Notes under the pieces: model-generated
Seen by the model: only the letters and a program-made list of their open reading frames with translations
Told to the model about the DNA's origin: nothing
Database searches by the model: none
From: Hyphococcus sp.
GTDB lineage: Bacteria > Pseudomonadota > Alphaproteobacteria > Caulobacterales > Parvularculaceae
Direction of reading: 5' to 3'
DNA length: 64,000 nucleotides
NCBI GenBank assembly: GCA_028289605.1
Contig: JANQON010000005.1
Location: 62,001 to 126,000, forward strand
Part shown: piece by piece, positions 63,151-64,000 of the stretch
Layout: each line of letters opens with the position of its first letter
Numbering within the stretch: the first letter of the stretch is position 1
Made by a program: the position numbers and the translations under genes

Positions 63151-63864
63151 ATGGCGGCCCCTGCGCTTGAGACGGCGTTCCCACAATTGCGCCAGTTAGA
63201 AACAGAATTGTCGCGCATGGCGGCCCTTGTGGAAACACAGCTGCAAGGGGCGATCGCCGCATTTGAGCGCCGCGACATCTCAGCCGCCGAGCAATTGATC
63301 GAGGCCGACGCCCGCATCGATGAATATGACCGGGACATAGAAACTCAGGTGATGTCTGTTCTCGCCAGCCAGAAACTGAGCCTGGAAGCGGTGCGTGAAG
63401 CCACCACCATCATGAAGCTGTCGGGCGAGCTGGAGCGGGTCGGCGATCTGGCCAAAAACGTCGCCAAGCGCACGCTGGTGATCAGCCTGGAAGCGCCGAC
63501 CCGGCCTATTCTCGGCGTCGTCCGCATGGGCCGCGCGAGCTTGCGGCAGTTTTCAGATATCCTGAACGCCTATGCGGACCGCAATCTTCAGGCCGCGCAG
63601 GCGGTGTGGCGTGGCGACGATGAACTTGACGAACTTTATAACTCGGTCTTTCAGGAAATCCTGGTGGCGATGATGGAGGATCCGATGCGCGTTAACGCCT
63701 GCACGCATCTGGTTTTCACGGCGAAAAACTTTGAACGCGTGGGCGATCACGCCACCAACATCGCCGAGGCGATCCATTTTCTGGTCACCGGCGCCATGAT
63801 GGTTGACCCAAGGCCGAAAGGGGATGAAACGTCCACTACCGTTGTCAAGCCGCCGTCGGCGTGA
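63151..63864 (+). CDS. phoU: Phosphate-specific transport system regulator PhoU
   Basis: This 237-residue protein is made of two three-helix PhoU domains with metal-binding stretches (TIMKLSGELERVGDLAKN and VFTAKNFERVGDHATNIAEA). It represses the PhoR-PhoB pair when phosphate is plentiful, through the Pst transporter. It lies 78 bases after phoR and 38 bases before phoB. Confidence 0.93.
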   Translation: MAAPALETAFPQLRQLETELSRMAALVETQLQGAIAAFERRDISAAEQLIEADARIDEYDRDIETQVMSVLASQKLSLEAVREATTIMKLSGELERVGDLAKNVAKRTLVISLEAPTRPILGVVRMGRASLRQFSDILNAYADRNLQAAQAVWRGDDELDELYNSVFQEILVAMMEDPMRVNACTHLVFTAKNFERVGDHATNIAEAIHFLVTGAMMVDPRPKGDETSTTVVKPPSA

Positions 63865-63902
63865 TGGGGCCGTCGACCCGCGCAAAGCAGAGTGTGTAGA
63901 CT

Positions 63903-64000
63903 ATGGCTGAAACACGCATACTGATCGTTGAAGACGAAGAAGCGCTTGCGACGCTTCTGGAGTACAATCTCGCCAAGGAGAGTTTCGAGGTCGCCGTCGC
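63903..64000 (+). CDS. phoB: Phosphate-regulon response regulator PhoB, 5' end
   Basis: Only the first ~32 codons fit in the window. The receiver start RILIVEDEEALATLLEYNL has the acidic pair (Glu-Asp), and the position after phoU makes PhoB the clear call. The rest, with the phospho-acceptor and the DNA-binding domain, lies beyond base 64000. Confidence 0.9.
   Translation, partial: MAETRILIVEDEEALATLLEYNLAKESFEVAV

Overview
The window looks like a chromosomal stretch of an Alphaproteobacterium. The evidence is high G+C coding DNA, alphaproteobacterial gene orders (trpA-accD-folC, addB-addA next to murU-amgK-tsaE, argH-lptM-lysA, ftsE-ftsX-ydcF-plsC-DUF2125), alphaproteobacterium-typical families (TIGR02302, MmcB, twin-TM protein) and a GAAC-N7-GAAC LexA box. 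A lineage near Parvularculaceae/Hyphomonadaceae is a guess. No rRNA, tRNA, CRISPR array or insertion sequence was seen.

Layout. 0-12 kb is accessory-rich: the end of a hybrid histidine kinase, an HxlR-SCP2 regulator facing a haloperoxidase-like lipoprotein, a PhoX-type phosphatase, a BCCT transporter, a 5-oxoprolinase operon (pxpA-pxpB-pxpC) headed by an Nramp relative without the metal-site motifs, and a TPR lipoprotein. 12-21 kb is mostly core: M17 aminopeptidase, MarR regulator, the ftsE-ftsX-ydcF-plsC-DUF2125 unit, a zinc-ribbon membrane protein and hpt. 21-26 kb is an accessory oxidoreductase block: an IorAB-type molybdenum hydroxylase, then a flavin oxidoreductase split by an in-frame TAG and a divergent TetR gene with two spaced operators. 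26-36 kb carries TIGR02302, an XRE/MmyB regulator with a palindrome facing a membrane protein, lysA, a 38-residue LptM, argH, tlpA, an unknown lipoprotein and dodecin.

36-42 kb holds hbd and etfA-etfB, separated by a block with a flavodoxin-like gene, a DUF1203 gene and an A+T-rich AIPR-family gene with its own promoter; AIPR proteins are linked to phage resistance. 42-46 kb has a secreted Cys/His protein, a QmcA/NfeD membrane pair and an orphan FitA-like antitoxin. 46-60 kb is core metabolism, cell-wall recycling and DNA repair (trpA, accD, folC, trxA, addA, addB, murU, amgK, tsaE, ferredoxin, mmcB). 60-64 kb has a PQQ-type sugar dehydrogenase and phoR-phoU-phoB, with phoB cut by the window end.

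Together the core genes cover amino-acid and fatty-acid precursors, cell division, envelope maintenance and recombination repair. The accessory genes suggest redox detoxification, oxoproline salvage, phosphate scavenging and possibly one phage-defence gene. The most notable points are the AIPR islet, the TAG-split flavoenzyme, the unusual Nramp in the oxoprolinase operon, the orphan antitoxin next to trpA, and several clear operator sequences.
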